Shown here: positions 14,300 to 21,067 of the stretch, in pieces
Layout of the letters: each line of letters starts with the position of its first letter
Numbering within the stretch: the first letter of the stretch is position 1
Assembly (NCBI GenBank): GCA_021802745.1
Contig: JAJZRK010000022.1
Location: 1 to 21,753 of the forward strand
Length of the DNA stretch: 21,753 nt
Origin: a bacterium
GTDB taxonomy: Bacteria > Gemmatimonadota > Gemmatimonadetes > Gemmatimonadales > Gemmatimonadaceae
Reading direction: 5' to 3'
Made by a program: the position numbers and the translations under genes
The notes under the pieces: generated by a model
The model's input: the letters and a program-made list of their open reading frames with translations, nothing else
Databases searched by the model: none
Told to the model about the DNA's origin: nothing

Positions 14300-16528
14300 A
14301 TGCTCCCTCGAACTCTCCTCCCGGCCGCCCGCGTGTCGCTCTCCGCCGCGGCTCTTCTGTTGGTGACCGCCGCCGCCGGCGCCCAGCAGGTTGCGCCGGC
14401 CCCCGCCAACAACTCCAGCAATGCGCGCGGCGCCGATTCGACCAGCGCCCGCAAGCGCACGTCGCTCGGCGCTGTCACGGTGACCGCGACGCGCCGCGCC
14501 ACGGATGTGCAGTCCGTGCCAACGCCGGTGAGCGTCCTCGACTCGACGATCCTGCGCGAACGCCAGCCGAACACGGCCGCCGACCTCCTGCGTGAGCTGC
14601 CGGGTGTGGACGTCATCGGCACCGGCACGAACCAGGCCCGTCCCTCCATCCGCGGCCAGCGCGGCCAGCGCATCCTGCTGTTGCAGGACGGCCTGCGCCT
14701 CAACAACGCCCGCCGGCAGCAGGACTTCGGCGAGATCCCCGGGCTCGTGGATGTCGCCACGATCCAGCGGGTCGAGATCGTGCGCGGTCCGGCGTCGGTG
14801 CTCTACGGCACGGACGCCATCGGCGGCGTGATGAACATCATCACGAAGGTGCCGAGCTTCGCGACAGACGCGCCGAAGGCGGCCGGCTCGCTCGGCTACC
14901 GGTACGGCAGCGCGGGTGAGTTGACGCGCGGCGAGGCATCGCTGAGCGCGCGGGCCGGCAACTTCGTGATGCTGGCCACCGGCGCCAAGCGTGACGCCGG
15001 CAACTACGATGCCCCGTCGGGCCACTACGGCAACGTGCACTTCGCCGACGCCGTGACGCTCGCGAACGCGGGCGTGAACGACAAGAACGCCTCCGTCTAC
15101 CTTGGCTGGCGCTACAGGAGCGGCACGGGCGCGTTTGTCCGCGCCGAGACGTACGACGCCCGGAACGCGGGCTTCGGCTTCACTGATCCGGCGCTGCTTG
15201 GCGGCGACCGGACGAAGATCCAGATCACCTACCCGAACCAGCACTTCACGAAGTGGAGCTCGGGCTTCAGCACGGGTGTGCTCTCCGGCGCCAAGGTCTT
15301 CGACAAGGCGGACTTCGTCGCCTACCGCCAGGTGAACGGGCGCGATCTCTCGCAGAGCATCTTCGCGCCGTTCGGCGCGCCATACCCGGCCAACGCCGGC
15401 ATTGACATCCAGACGCGCAACCACACCGACCTGACGACGAGCGGCTTCCGCGCCGAGGCGACCAAGATCTTCGCGCGCGACATCATCGTGTACGGCGTGG
15501 ACTACTTCCACGACGACGCGGTGGGACGCGACTCCAGCCAGACGACGATGTACGGGTTCGGCCCGCCGAAGCCCAAGTCGAAGAACACGCCATCGCTCCC
15601 GTCCGCCACGCTGTCGAGCACGGGCATCTTCGTGCAGAACGACCTGCGCCTGCATGACCGGCTGTCGGTGATCGTCGGCGGCCGCTGGCAGCGCGTGAGC
15701 TCGGAGGCGCTGCCGACGGCCGGGCTGGCGACGATCCCGCCCGGCGACCAGCAGTCCACGGGCGTGTTCGCGACGAACGCGCTGTTCAAGGTCACGTCGA
15801 ACCTGAACCTGGTGGCGTCGGTGGGACGCGGCTTCCGCGCGCCGAACCTGGTGGAGCGCTACTTCAATGGCCCGACGCCGGAAGGGTCGGCATATCAGTC
15901 GGCCACGCCGGACCTCAAGCCGGAGCAGAGCCTCGACACCGACCTCGGCGTCAAGTTCCGCAACGACCGGGTGGCGGCCGAGGCGTTCGTGTACCGCAAC
16001 GACATTCACGATGCCGTGCGCATCTCGGCCACGGGGCAGAAGATCAACAACCTGCCGGAGTACCGGAATGTGAATGTCGGCAAGTTGCGAGCCTCCGGCT
16101 ACGAGGCGTCCGGCACGATGCTCTTCGCGCACGGCCTCAGCGCCTCGGCCAACTACACGCAGGTGAAGAGCGTGAACCTGCTTGATCGCACGATCCCGAT
16201 TGGCGACACGTACGCGACGAAGCTGGTCGGCACGGTCGGCTGGCGGGCGCTGAACGGTCGGGGTTGGGTGGAATACGCGGTGCGTCGCAACGGGGAACAG
16301 AAGGACATCATCGCCGGGTCGAGTCCGGTGGGGAATACGCTGCCGGCCTTCACGGTGCACACCGTGCGCGGCGGGGCGCACCTCTTCACCGTCGGCGGCG
16401 TGCGGCAGGACCTCGACGTGCAGGTGAACAACCTGGCCAACACGCTCTACTCGGAGACGGCGAACGCGGGCTTCTTCCGCCCCGAGCCGGGTCGGAACCT
16501 CGTCGTCTCGGTGCGTTCAAGCTTCTGA
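14300..16528 (+). CDS. TonB-dependent outer-membrane receptor
   Basis: A 742-residue receptor for active uptake of a scarce nutrient across the outer membrane. Signal peptide to about 28 (ending AAAGAQQ). A TonB-box-like stretch GAVTVTATRR lies at 57-66. The plug domain spans about 65-190, with NTAADLLRELPGVDV, RPSIRGQRGQRILLLQDG and IQRVEIVRGPASVLYGTDAIGG. The barrel fills the rest, with FRAPNL at 512-517, and the protein ends in a strand VVSVRSSF with a terminal phenylalanine. FRAP-type boxes are frequent in heme receptors but occur more widely, so no ligand is named. ATG 14300 gives a proper signal peptide; an ATG at 14264 would add 12 residues, and the purine-rich run at 14265-14279 is too far from 14300 to be a normal ribosome site. 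Confidence 0.93.
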   Translation: MLPRTLLPAARVSLSAAALLLVTAAAGAQQVAPAPANNSSNARGADSTSARKRTSLGAVTVTATRRATDVQSVPTPVSVLDSTILRERQPNTAADLLRELPGVDVIGTGTNQARPSIRGQRGQRILLLQDGLRLNNARRQQDFGEIPGLVDVATIQRVEIVRGPASVLYGTDAIGGVMNIITKVPSFATDAPKAAGSLGYRYGSAGELTRGEASLSARAGNFVMLATGAKRDAGNYDAPSGHYGNVHFADAVTLANAGVNDKNASVYLGWRYRSGTGAFVRAETYDARNAGFGFTDPALLGGDRTKIQITYPNQHFTKWSSGFSTGVLSGAKVFDKADFVAYRQVNGRDLSQSIFAPFGAPYPANAGIDIQTRNHTDLTTSGFRAEATKIFARDIIVYGVDYFHDDAVGRDSSQTTMYGFGPPKPKSKNTPSLPSATLSSTGIFVQNDLRLHDRLSVIVGGRWQRVSSEALPTAGLATIPPGDQQSTGVFATNALFKVTSNLNLVASVGRGFRAPNLVERYFNGPTPEGSAYQSATPDLKPEQSLDTDLGVKFRNDRVAAEAFVYRNDIHDAVRISATGQKINNLPEYRNVNVGKLRASGYEASGTMLFAHGLSASANYTQVKSVNLLDRTIPIGDTYATKLVGTVGWRALNGRGWVEYAVRRNGEQKDIIAGSSPVGNTLPAFTVHTVRGGAHLFTVGGVRQDLDVQVNNLANTLYSETANAGFFRPEPGRNLVVSVRSSF

Positions 16529-16610
16529 TCATGCAGGCGGCCTGCGCCGACCCCTTGCGGCGCAGTCCGATGGGTGCACGGCCTCCTGGCAGTTGACGGC
16601 ACCCGCAGCA

Positions 16611-16653
16611 CCAACGGCCCGCCACCGGCATCGCGCCGGGGGCGGGCCGTTGG
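16611..16653 (+). terminator. Long hairpin after the TonB-dependent receptor
   Basis: CCAACGGCCCGCC (16611-16623) pairs perfectly with 16641-16653, and after one A-G mismatch the inner CCGGC (16625-16629) pairs with 16635-16639, leaving a five-base loop. It is 82 bases past the receptor stop. There is no T tract. The 3' arm can instead pair with a second copy of ACGGCCCGCC at 16666-16675. Confidence 0.6.
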
Positions 16654-16714
16654 CCGTGCGACCGCACGGCCCGCCACGCGCAGGCACGACGGGTTCGCCA
16701 CCCCGGTGCGCCGC

Positions 16715-16755
16715 CGCCGCCGCCGCGTCGCGAGCCGCGCCGCCGCCGCGTCGCG
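16715..16755. repeat. 18-bp direct repeat in the convergent intergenic region
   Basis: CGCCGCCGCCGCGTCGCG occurs at 16715-16732 and again at 16738-16755, 23 bases apart. It is based on CCG triplets and so may have arisen by slippage. The second copy overlaps the terminator hairpin of the M28 peptidase gene. Confidence 0.6.
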
Positions 16756-16766
16756 CACGCGGCGGC
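16742..16766 (-). terminator. Hairpin abutting the M28 peptidase stop codon
   Basis: GCCGCCGCGT (16742-16751) pairs perfectly with 16757-16766 over the loop CGCGC. The outermost pair uses the last base of the stop codon. No T tract follows on the minus strand. Confidence 0.5.
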
Positions 16767-17719
16767 TACCAGTTGCGGCGATGCGGCACGACGCGCTCGA
16801 GCGACTGATCGAGCCGGTGCACGAAGTCGGCGATCGTGCGCACGGCCGCGATGAAGCGCCCGGCGTCCACCCGATCGAGGTCGTCGGTGGGGTGGTGGTA
16901 GTCGGGGTGGTCCTCGACGCCGAAATACACGAAGGGAATTCCCTTGGCGTGGAAGGCGGCCTGGTCGGACTGGCCGATCCAGTTCCCGATGCCGTCCAGT
17001 TCGAAGAGGTCGTGTCCGAGACGCAGCTTCACCGGCGCGACCTTGGCCGTCGCCTGCAGCAGCGGACGGAAGAACGGATACGGCGTCGCCCCCGCTGCAA
17101 AGAGCTCGTTCTTGTCGAGTCGTGCCACCATGTCGAGGTTCACGTCGGCGACGATGCGCCGGAGCGGCACCGGCGGCGCGGCAATGAACGCCCGCGAGCC
17201 GCGCAGGTCGGCCTCCTCGCCGTCGAAGAACGCGAAGATCATCGAGTGCCGGGGCGGATGCGCGGCATACCACTCGGCGAGGGCGAGCGCCGCCGCCGTG
17301 CCCGAGGCGTTGTCATCGGTGCCGTTGTAGATCTCGCCGTGGCGCACGCCCAGATGGTCGAAGTGCGCGCTCACCACGATGGCCCGGCTGGTGTCGGCGC
17401 CGCGCACGACGCCGAGCACATTCACGCCGTCGCGGACCGACGTGTCGCGCCATGCGACGTCGAAATGCTGGACGTAGCCGGGGACCAGGGGAGCCACGCC
17501 GAGTTCCGTGAGCCGCTGCACGAGGTACTTGCGCGCCGCGGCGTTGCCGCGCGTGCCCATGCGGCGCCCTTCCATGGAGTCGGCGGCGAGCACGGAGAGT
17601 GAGCGCCACGTCGCCGCCGAGTCAACGACCGGCGGTGGGGTGCTGTCGCCCTGCGCAGCGGCGGCGCGCCCAAGGACGGCGACACAAATCACAAGTGGGA
17701 GGACGCGGAGGGGGGTCAT
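16766..17719 (-). CDS. Exported M28-family zinc aminopeptidase
   Basis: A 317-residue secreted peptidase with signal peptide MTPLRVLPLVICVAVLGRAAAAQ. All positions of the two-zinc site of family M28 can be pointed out: H119 in VSAHFDHLG, the bridging aspartate in NGTDDNASG (D135/D136), catalytic E168 with E169 in FDGEEAD, D196 in NLDMVAR, and H276 in YHHPTDD. Such enzymes remove N-terminal amino acids from peptides in the periplasm or medium. The GTRGNAAARKYLVQRLTELG segment ahead of the site is also typical. The start at 17719 follows a perfect TATAAT by only five bases, with no ribosome site, so the message may be leaderless. It lies 55 bases beyond csoR on the same strand with no hairpin between, so read-through from the copper operon is possible. 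Confidence 0.92.
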   Translation of the reverse strand: MTPLRVLPLVICVAVLGRAAAAQGDSTPPPVVDSAATWRSLSVLAADSMEGRRMGTRGNAAARKYLVQRLTELGVAPLVPGYVQHFDVAWRDTSVRDGVNVLGVVRGADTSRAIVVSAHFDHLGVRHGEIYNGTDDNASGTAAALALAEWYAAHPPRHSMIFAFFDGEEADLRGSRAFIAAPPVPLRRIVADVNLDMVARLDKNELFAAGATPYPFFRPLLQATAKVAPVKLRLGHDLFELDGIGNWIGQSDQAAFHAKGIPFVYFGVEDHPDYHHPTDDLDRVDAGRFIAAVRTIADFVHRLDQSLERVVPHRRNW

Positions 17720-17724
17720 GCCGG

Positions 17725-17730
17725 ATTATA
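17725..17730 (-). promoter_or_regulatory. Perfect -10 box TATAAT for a leaderless M28 peptidase transcript
   Basis: TATAAT on the minus strand ends five bases before ATG 17719, so the sixth base downstream, the usual start point, is the A of the start codon. I see no good -35 hexamer at 16-18 bases upstream (CAACAT at 17) and no extended -10. The box still stands out strongly in this GC-rich sequence. Confidence 0.5.
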
Positions 17731-17774
17731 CGCCGGGGCCCGTAGTCATGTTGCGTGACGGTGTGCGCGACGCG

Positions 17775-18125
17775 CTACCGCGCGTGCTTGTGCATCAGCT
17801 CCACGAGTTCGTCGTACATCGCCTCGGCCTCCGCGTCGCCCTTGCGGATGGCGGTGGCGGCGCAGTGCTTGAGATGATTGCGCATGAGTTCGCGCGACAC
17901 CGCCCGCAGCGCCTCCTGCACCGACGACACTTGCATGAGGATGTCGGCGCAGTAGCGGTCGTCGGCCACCATCTTCTGCAGGCCGCGCACCTGCCCCTCG
18001 ATGCGGCGCAGGCGCGTGACATTGCGTGCCTTGATGTCGGCGTCCACGGCCACCGCGTGGCGCTCCGGCGCGTCGTGCGTGGCGCAGCCGCAGCCGCTGG
18101 GTTGCACGGGGAGCTTCCGGGCCAT
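17775..18125 (-). CDS. csoR: Copper-sensing repressor CsoR
   Basis: A 116-residue all-helical repressor of the CsoR/RcnR family. The Cu(I) ligand set C-H-C is present as C59 (DRYCADIL), H84 and C88 (NHLKHC), with Y58 before the first cysteine as in CsoR. RLRRIEGQVRGLQKM (38-52) is the family DNA-contact helix. Cu(I) binding releases the DNA and derepresses export genes. The N-terminus has an unusual extra 25 residues with C12, C14, H17 and H23 (GCGCATHDAPERH), which could form a second metal-binding patch. The start codon shares its A with the copA stop (TGATG), so it is the third gene of the copZ-copA-csoR operon and is probably autoregulated through the dyad at 21001-21027. Confidence 0.93.
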   Translation of the reverse strand: MARKLPVQPSGCGCATHDAPERHAVAVDADIKARNVTRLRRIEGQVRGLQKMVADDRYCADILMQVSSVQEALRAVSRELMRNHLKHCAATAIRKGDAEAEAMYDELVELMHKHAR

Positions 18126-20545
18126 CAGGCGCGCGCCTCATGGAAGGTCGCGGCGCGCCGCGGACGCCAGGTCCTCAGGCGCAGCGAGTTGGCGACCACC
18201 GACACCGAGCTGAACGCCATCGCCGCGCTGGCGAGGATCGGGCTCAGCTGCAACGCGAACGACGGGTAGAGCGCGCCCGCCGCCACCGGAATGCTGATGA
18301 CGTTGTAGATGAACGCCCAGAACAGGTTCTGCTTCATCACGCGCATCGTGCGGCGCGACAGCGCGATCGCGTCGGCGAGCCCGTGGAGGTCGCCGCGCAC
18401 GAGGGCGACGTCGGCGGCTTCGACGGCCACGTCGGTGCCGGTGCCGATGGCCACGCCCACGTCGGCCTGCGCGAGCGCCGGCGCATCATTGATGCCGTCG
18501 CCGACCATTGCGACCACGCGCCCCTCGCTCTGCAGGCGCCGGACCTCCGCGACCTTGCCATCCGGGAGCACTTCCGCCACCACGCGCGGAATGCCGGCCT
18601 GCGCGGCGATCGCATCGGCGGTGCGGCGATGATCGCCGGTGAGCATCACGACCTCGAGCCCCATCGCCTTCAGCCGCTCGATGGCCGCGCGCGACGTGGA
18701 CCGCAGGGGGTCCGCGATCGCGACGAGCCCCGCGAGCGCCCCATCGAGGGCCACGAACACCGGAGTCTTGGCCTCGGCGGTCACGCGCGCCGCCGCGTCG
18801 CTGAGCGCCGTCACGTCCACGCCCCAATCGGCGAGCAGTGCGGCATTGCCGACCGCGAGGGCGCGGCCATCCACCACACCCGTCGCGCCGCGTCCGGGCA
18901 CCGCGGCAAACGACTCGGCGCGCGACAGCGCGAGGCCGCGCGTTTCCGCGTGGCGCGCGATGGCGTCGCCGAGCGGATGCTCGGAGCTTCGCTCGAGGGA
19001 AGCGACGAGGCGCAGCAACTCGTCATCGGTGGCGACGGCCGCCGTGCGGATGACATCGGTGACACCCGGCTTGCCCTCGGTCACCGTCCCCGTCTTGTCG
19101 AGCACCACCGTGGTGACGTCGCCCGCGCGCTGCAGCGCCTCGCCGCCCTTGATGAGCACGCCGAGTTCAGCCCCCTTGCCGGTCGCCACCATCACGGCGG
19201 TCGGCACGGCCAGGCCCATGGCGCACGGACAGGCGATGATGAGCACGGCAAGCGCCGACACGAGACCGCGCACCGAGGCAGCGCTGGCCGACGCGCCGCT
19301 GTGCGTCAGGGCGAAGAACCAGATCGCGAAGGTGAGCACCGCGAGCCCCATCACCACCGGCACGAAGATGGCGCTCACCCGGTCGGCCAGCGCCTGGATG
19401 GGGGCGCGCGATCCCTGCGCATCGCGCATCAACTGCACGATGCGGGCGAGCACGGAATCGGCGCCCACCGTCGTGGCGCGCATCTGGAACGCGCCGTGTC
19501 CATTGACCGTGCCGCCGACGACGGCGTCGCCCGCGCCCTTCGCGACGGGCATGGACTCGCCGGTGAGCATGGACTCGTCCACCGTGCTCGCGCCGCTGAC
19601 GACGAGGCCGTCCACCGGCACCCGCTCGCCCGGGCGGACGACCACGTCGTCTCCGGGGAGGACGTCGTCAATGTCAATGTCCGACTCGACGCCGCCGCGG
19701 ACGACGCGGGCGGTCTTCGGGCGCAGCCGGGCGAGCGCGCGCAGCGCCGACGCCGTGCTTCGCTTGGCGCGCGCCTCGAAGGCGTTGCCCATCAGGATGA
19801 AGGCGGTAATGAGGATCACCGCCTCGTAGTAGACGTCGGGGGCGACGCCCCGCGAGGCGAAGAACCCCGGGGCGAAGGTGGCGACGCCCGAGTAGATGAA
19901 GGCCACACCGGTGCCGACGGCGATGAGCGTGTTCATGTCGGCCGCGCCGTGCCGGGCCGCGGCCCACGCGCGCGTGTAGAAGTGCCGGCCGGCCCATGCC
20001 ATCACGGCGGCGGTAAGCAGCAGGCCGCCGATGGTGAGCACGTTCGGGGGAATCGCGTACGTCCACGGCACGTACTTCACGAACCAGCCGGTGAAGGCGC
20101 GCTCCTGCCAGATCATGAGCGGGTCGTTGCCCGGCGCGCCGGAGACGTGCGACGTGTACATCATGAGCGGCATGGAGAAGAACATCGCCACGGCGCCGGC
20201 GATGCCGGCCACGATGGCGCGCAGGCGCAGGGCGCGGAATTCCTCGTCCTGCTTGCGTTCGTTCTCGTCCTGCGCCTCGAGCGACGCCTTCTCGCCCTTC
20301 GGGATCTCGGCCTCGTACCCCGTGTCGCGGATCATCTCCACCAGCGCCTGCGGCGACACGACGGTGGGGTCGAACGTGACCGTGGCGTTGTTGAGCATCA
20401 GGTTGACCGTCGCGTCCTCGACGCCCTCGACCTTGCCGAGCGCCCGCTGGACGCGCGACTGGCACGCGGCGCACGTCATGCCGCCCACGGGAATCGTCAC
20501 GTGGGAGACGGTGGGGCGAGGCGTGCGGGGAGCGGCAGTTGTCAT
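18125..20545 (-). CDS. copA: Copper-exporting P1B-type ATPase CopA
   Basis: An 806-residue Cu(I) export pump of the inner membrane. One N-terminal metal-binding domain (about 14-80) carries GMTCAAC (C25 and C28). An acidic, charged linker (about 84-102) leads to the first membrane pair. The actuator has the TGES motif in [12 protein letters not shown]. The transport site CPC is C439-P440-C441 in [11 protein letters not shown]. The phosphorylation site is D483 in DKTGTVTEG, the nucleotide domain has SSEHPLG, and the hinge is GDGIND at 682-687. The last helices hold [10 protein letters not shown] and [16 protein letters not shown], the Cu(I) pattern of the P1B-1 group. The start at 20545 has AGGAG (20556-20552) overlapping the copZ stop. 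It overlaps csoR by one base. Family length is normal and all key residues are intact. Confidence 0.97.
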   Translation of the reverse strand: MTTAAPRTPRPTVSHVTIPVGGMTCAACQSRVQRALGKVEGVEDATVNLMLNNATVTFDPTVVSPQALVEMIRDTGYEAEIPKGEKASLEAQDENERKQDEEFRALRLRAIVAGIAGAVAMFFSMPLMMYTSHVSGAPGNDPLMIWQERAFTGWFVKYVPWTYAIPPNVLTIGGLLLTAAVMAWAGRHFYTRAWAAARHGAADMNTLIAVGTGVAFIYSGVATFAPGFFASRGVAPDVYYEAVILITAFILMGNAFEARAKRSTASALRALARLRPKTARVVRGGVESDIDIDDVLPGDDVVVRPGERVPVDGLVVSGASTVDESMLTGESMPVAKGAGDAVVGGTVNGHGAFQMRATTVGADSVLARIVQLMRDAQGSRAPIQALADRVSAIFVPVVMGLAVLTFAIWFFALTHSGASASAASVRGLVSALAVLIIACPCAMGLAVPTAVMVATGKGAELGVLIKGGEALQRAGDVTTVVLDKTGTVTEGKPGVTDVIRTAAVATDDELLRLVASLERSSEHPLGDAIARHAETRGLALSRAESFAAVPGRGATGVVDGRALAVGNAALLADWGVDVTALSDAAARVTAEAKTPVFVALDGALAGLVAIADPLRSTSRAAIERLKAMGLEVVMLTGDHRRTADAIAAQAGIPRVVAEVLPDGKVAEVRRLQSEGRVVAMVGDGINDAPALAQADVGVAIGTGTDVAVEAADVALVRGDLHGLADAIALSRRTMRVMKQNLFWAFIYNVISIPVAAGALYPSFALQLSPILASAAMAFSSVSVVANSLRLRTWRPRRAATFHEARA

Positions 20546-20554
20546 GATGCGCTC

Positions 20555-20770
20555 CTAGACGTTGGCGGCGGGGTGCGGCGTGTAGCCCGTCTCGCGTACC
20601 GCGTCGAGAATCTGCTCGACGGAGTACCGCGCCGGATCGTACTGCACGGTGGCGCTGCCAATCTCGACGCTTTGGATATCCACGCCATCGAGCGTGCGCA
20701 GCGCCTTCTTGACGGCCATGACACAGTGGCCGCAGCTCATTCCATCAATGGTCAGGAACAGGGAGGTCAT
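20555..20770 (-). CDS. copZ: Copper chaperone CopZ (heavy-metal-associated domain)
   Basis: A 71-residue cytoplasmic protein made of one ferredoxin-like HMA domain. The Cu(I)-binding motif is GMSCGHC (MxCxxC), followed by VMAVKKALRTLDGVD and the closing strand and helix YSVEQILDAVRETGY. It hands Cu(I) to CopA and, in systems of this type, to CsoR. ATG 20770 is fixed by the domain start (MTSLFLTIDG) and by GGAG at 20776-20779, six bases upstream. The frame stays open far upstream through the repeat region and antisense to the reductase gene, but that extension encodes only low-complexity His/Pro/Cys repeats and is not part of the protein. It is first in the operon, nine bases ahead of copA. 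Confidence 0.94.
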   Translation of the reverse strand: MTSLFLTIDGMSCGHCVMAVKKALRTLDGVDIQSVEIGSATVQYDPARYSVEQILDAVRETGYTPHPAANV

Positions 20771-20792
20771 TGGGACTCCAGACTGAGTTCGG

Positions 20793-20939
20793 GGTGCAGG
20801 GTGCAGAGTGTGGTGCAGGGTGCAGGGTGCGCGGTGTGGTGCAGGGTGCAGAGTGTAGTGCGGGGTGCAGGGTGCGGAGTGTGGTGCAGGGTGCTGGGTG
20901 TGGTGCAGGGTGCAGGGTGCGCGGTGTGGTGCAGGGTGC
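20793..20939. repeat. Tandem repeat with 45-bp period (19 + 26 bp higher-order units) in the copZ leader
   Basis: Three 45-bp copies start at 20793, 20838 and 20883, followed by a 12-base partial copy at 20928-20939. Each copy is a 19-base unit plus a 26-base unit. The units are built from the heptamer GGTGCAG (two or three times) closed by a pentamer such as GGTGT or AGTGT. Copies differ at only a few positions. The period is a multiple of three, so open frames run through on both strands, but no ribosome site or protein family supports coding. Confidence 0.92.
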
Positions 20940-20969
20940 CGGTCCACGTGATGCAGGAAGGTTGTTCTT

Positions 20970-20990
20970 CCCTGCCCCTGCCCCTGTCCC
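20970..20990 (-). other. G-quadruplex-type motif in the copZ leader
   Basis: The minus strand reads GGG-ACA-GGGG-CA-GGGG-CA-GGG, four G runs with loops of three, two and two bases. That satisfies the usual G3+N1-7 rule. If the promoter is at 21001-21027, the tract lies at the very 5' end of the copZ mRNA. Folding in the cell is not shown by sequence alone. Confidence 0.6.
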
Positions 20991-21000
20991 TTCCTGTAGC

Positions 21001-21027
21001 TTGATATACCCCCCTCCCCTATGTCAA
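21001..21027. promoter_or_regulatory. Candidate CsoR operator overlapping divergent promoters
   Basis: TTGATATA (21001-21008) and TATGTCAA (21020-21027) form 8-bp inverted arms with one mismatch, around an 11-base core CCCCCCTCCCC. An AT-flanked G/C tract is the operator style of the CsoR/RcnR/FrmR family. On the minus strand TTGACA (21027-21022) is a perfect -35 box, with TATCAA 15 bases further on. On the plus strand TTGATA is -35-like. It is the only AT/C-tract dyad between copZ and the reductase gene. Confidence 0.6.
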
Positions 21028-21067
21028 GGCCACCACCGGCCACGTGGTGCGCAGTAGGTTTCCAGTC

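Noticed and set aside
14186..16381. 731-residue open frame on the minus strand
   Set aside because: Antisense to the TonB-dependent receptor; no recognisable domain and same GC-driven composition.
20793..20939. CRISPR array
   Set aside because: The units are contiguous, with no unique spacers, and there are no cas genes. It is a tandem repeat.
18140..21004. 954-residue open frame on the plus strand
   Set aside because: Antisense to copA and copZ, then running through the 45-bp repeats. No ribosome site or domain.
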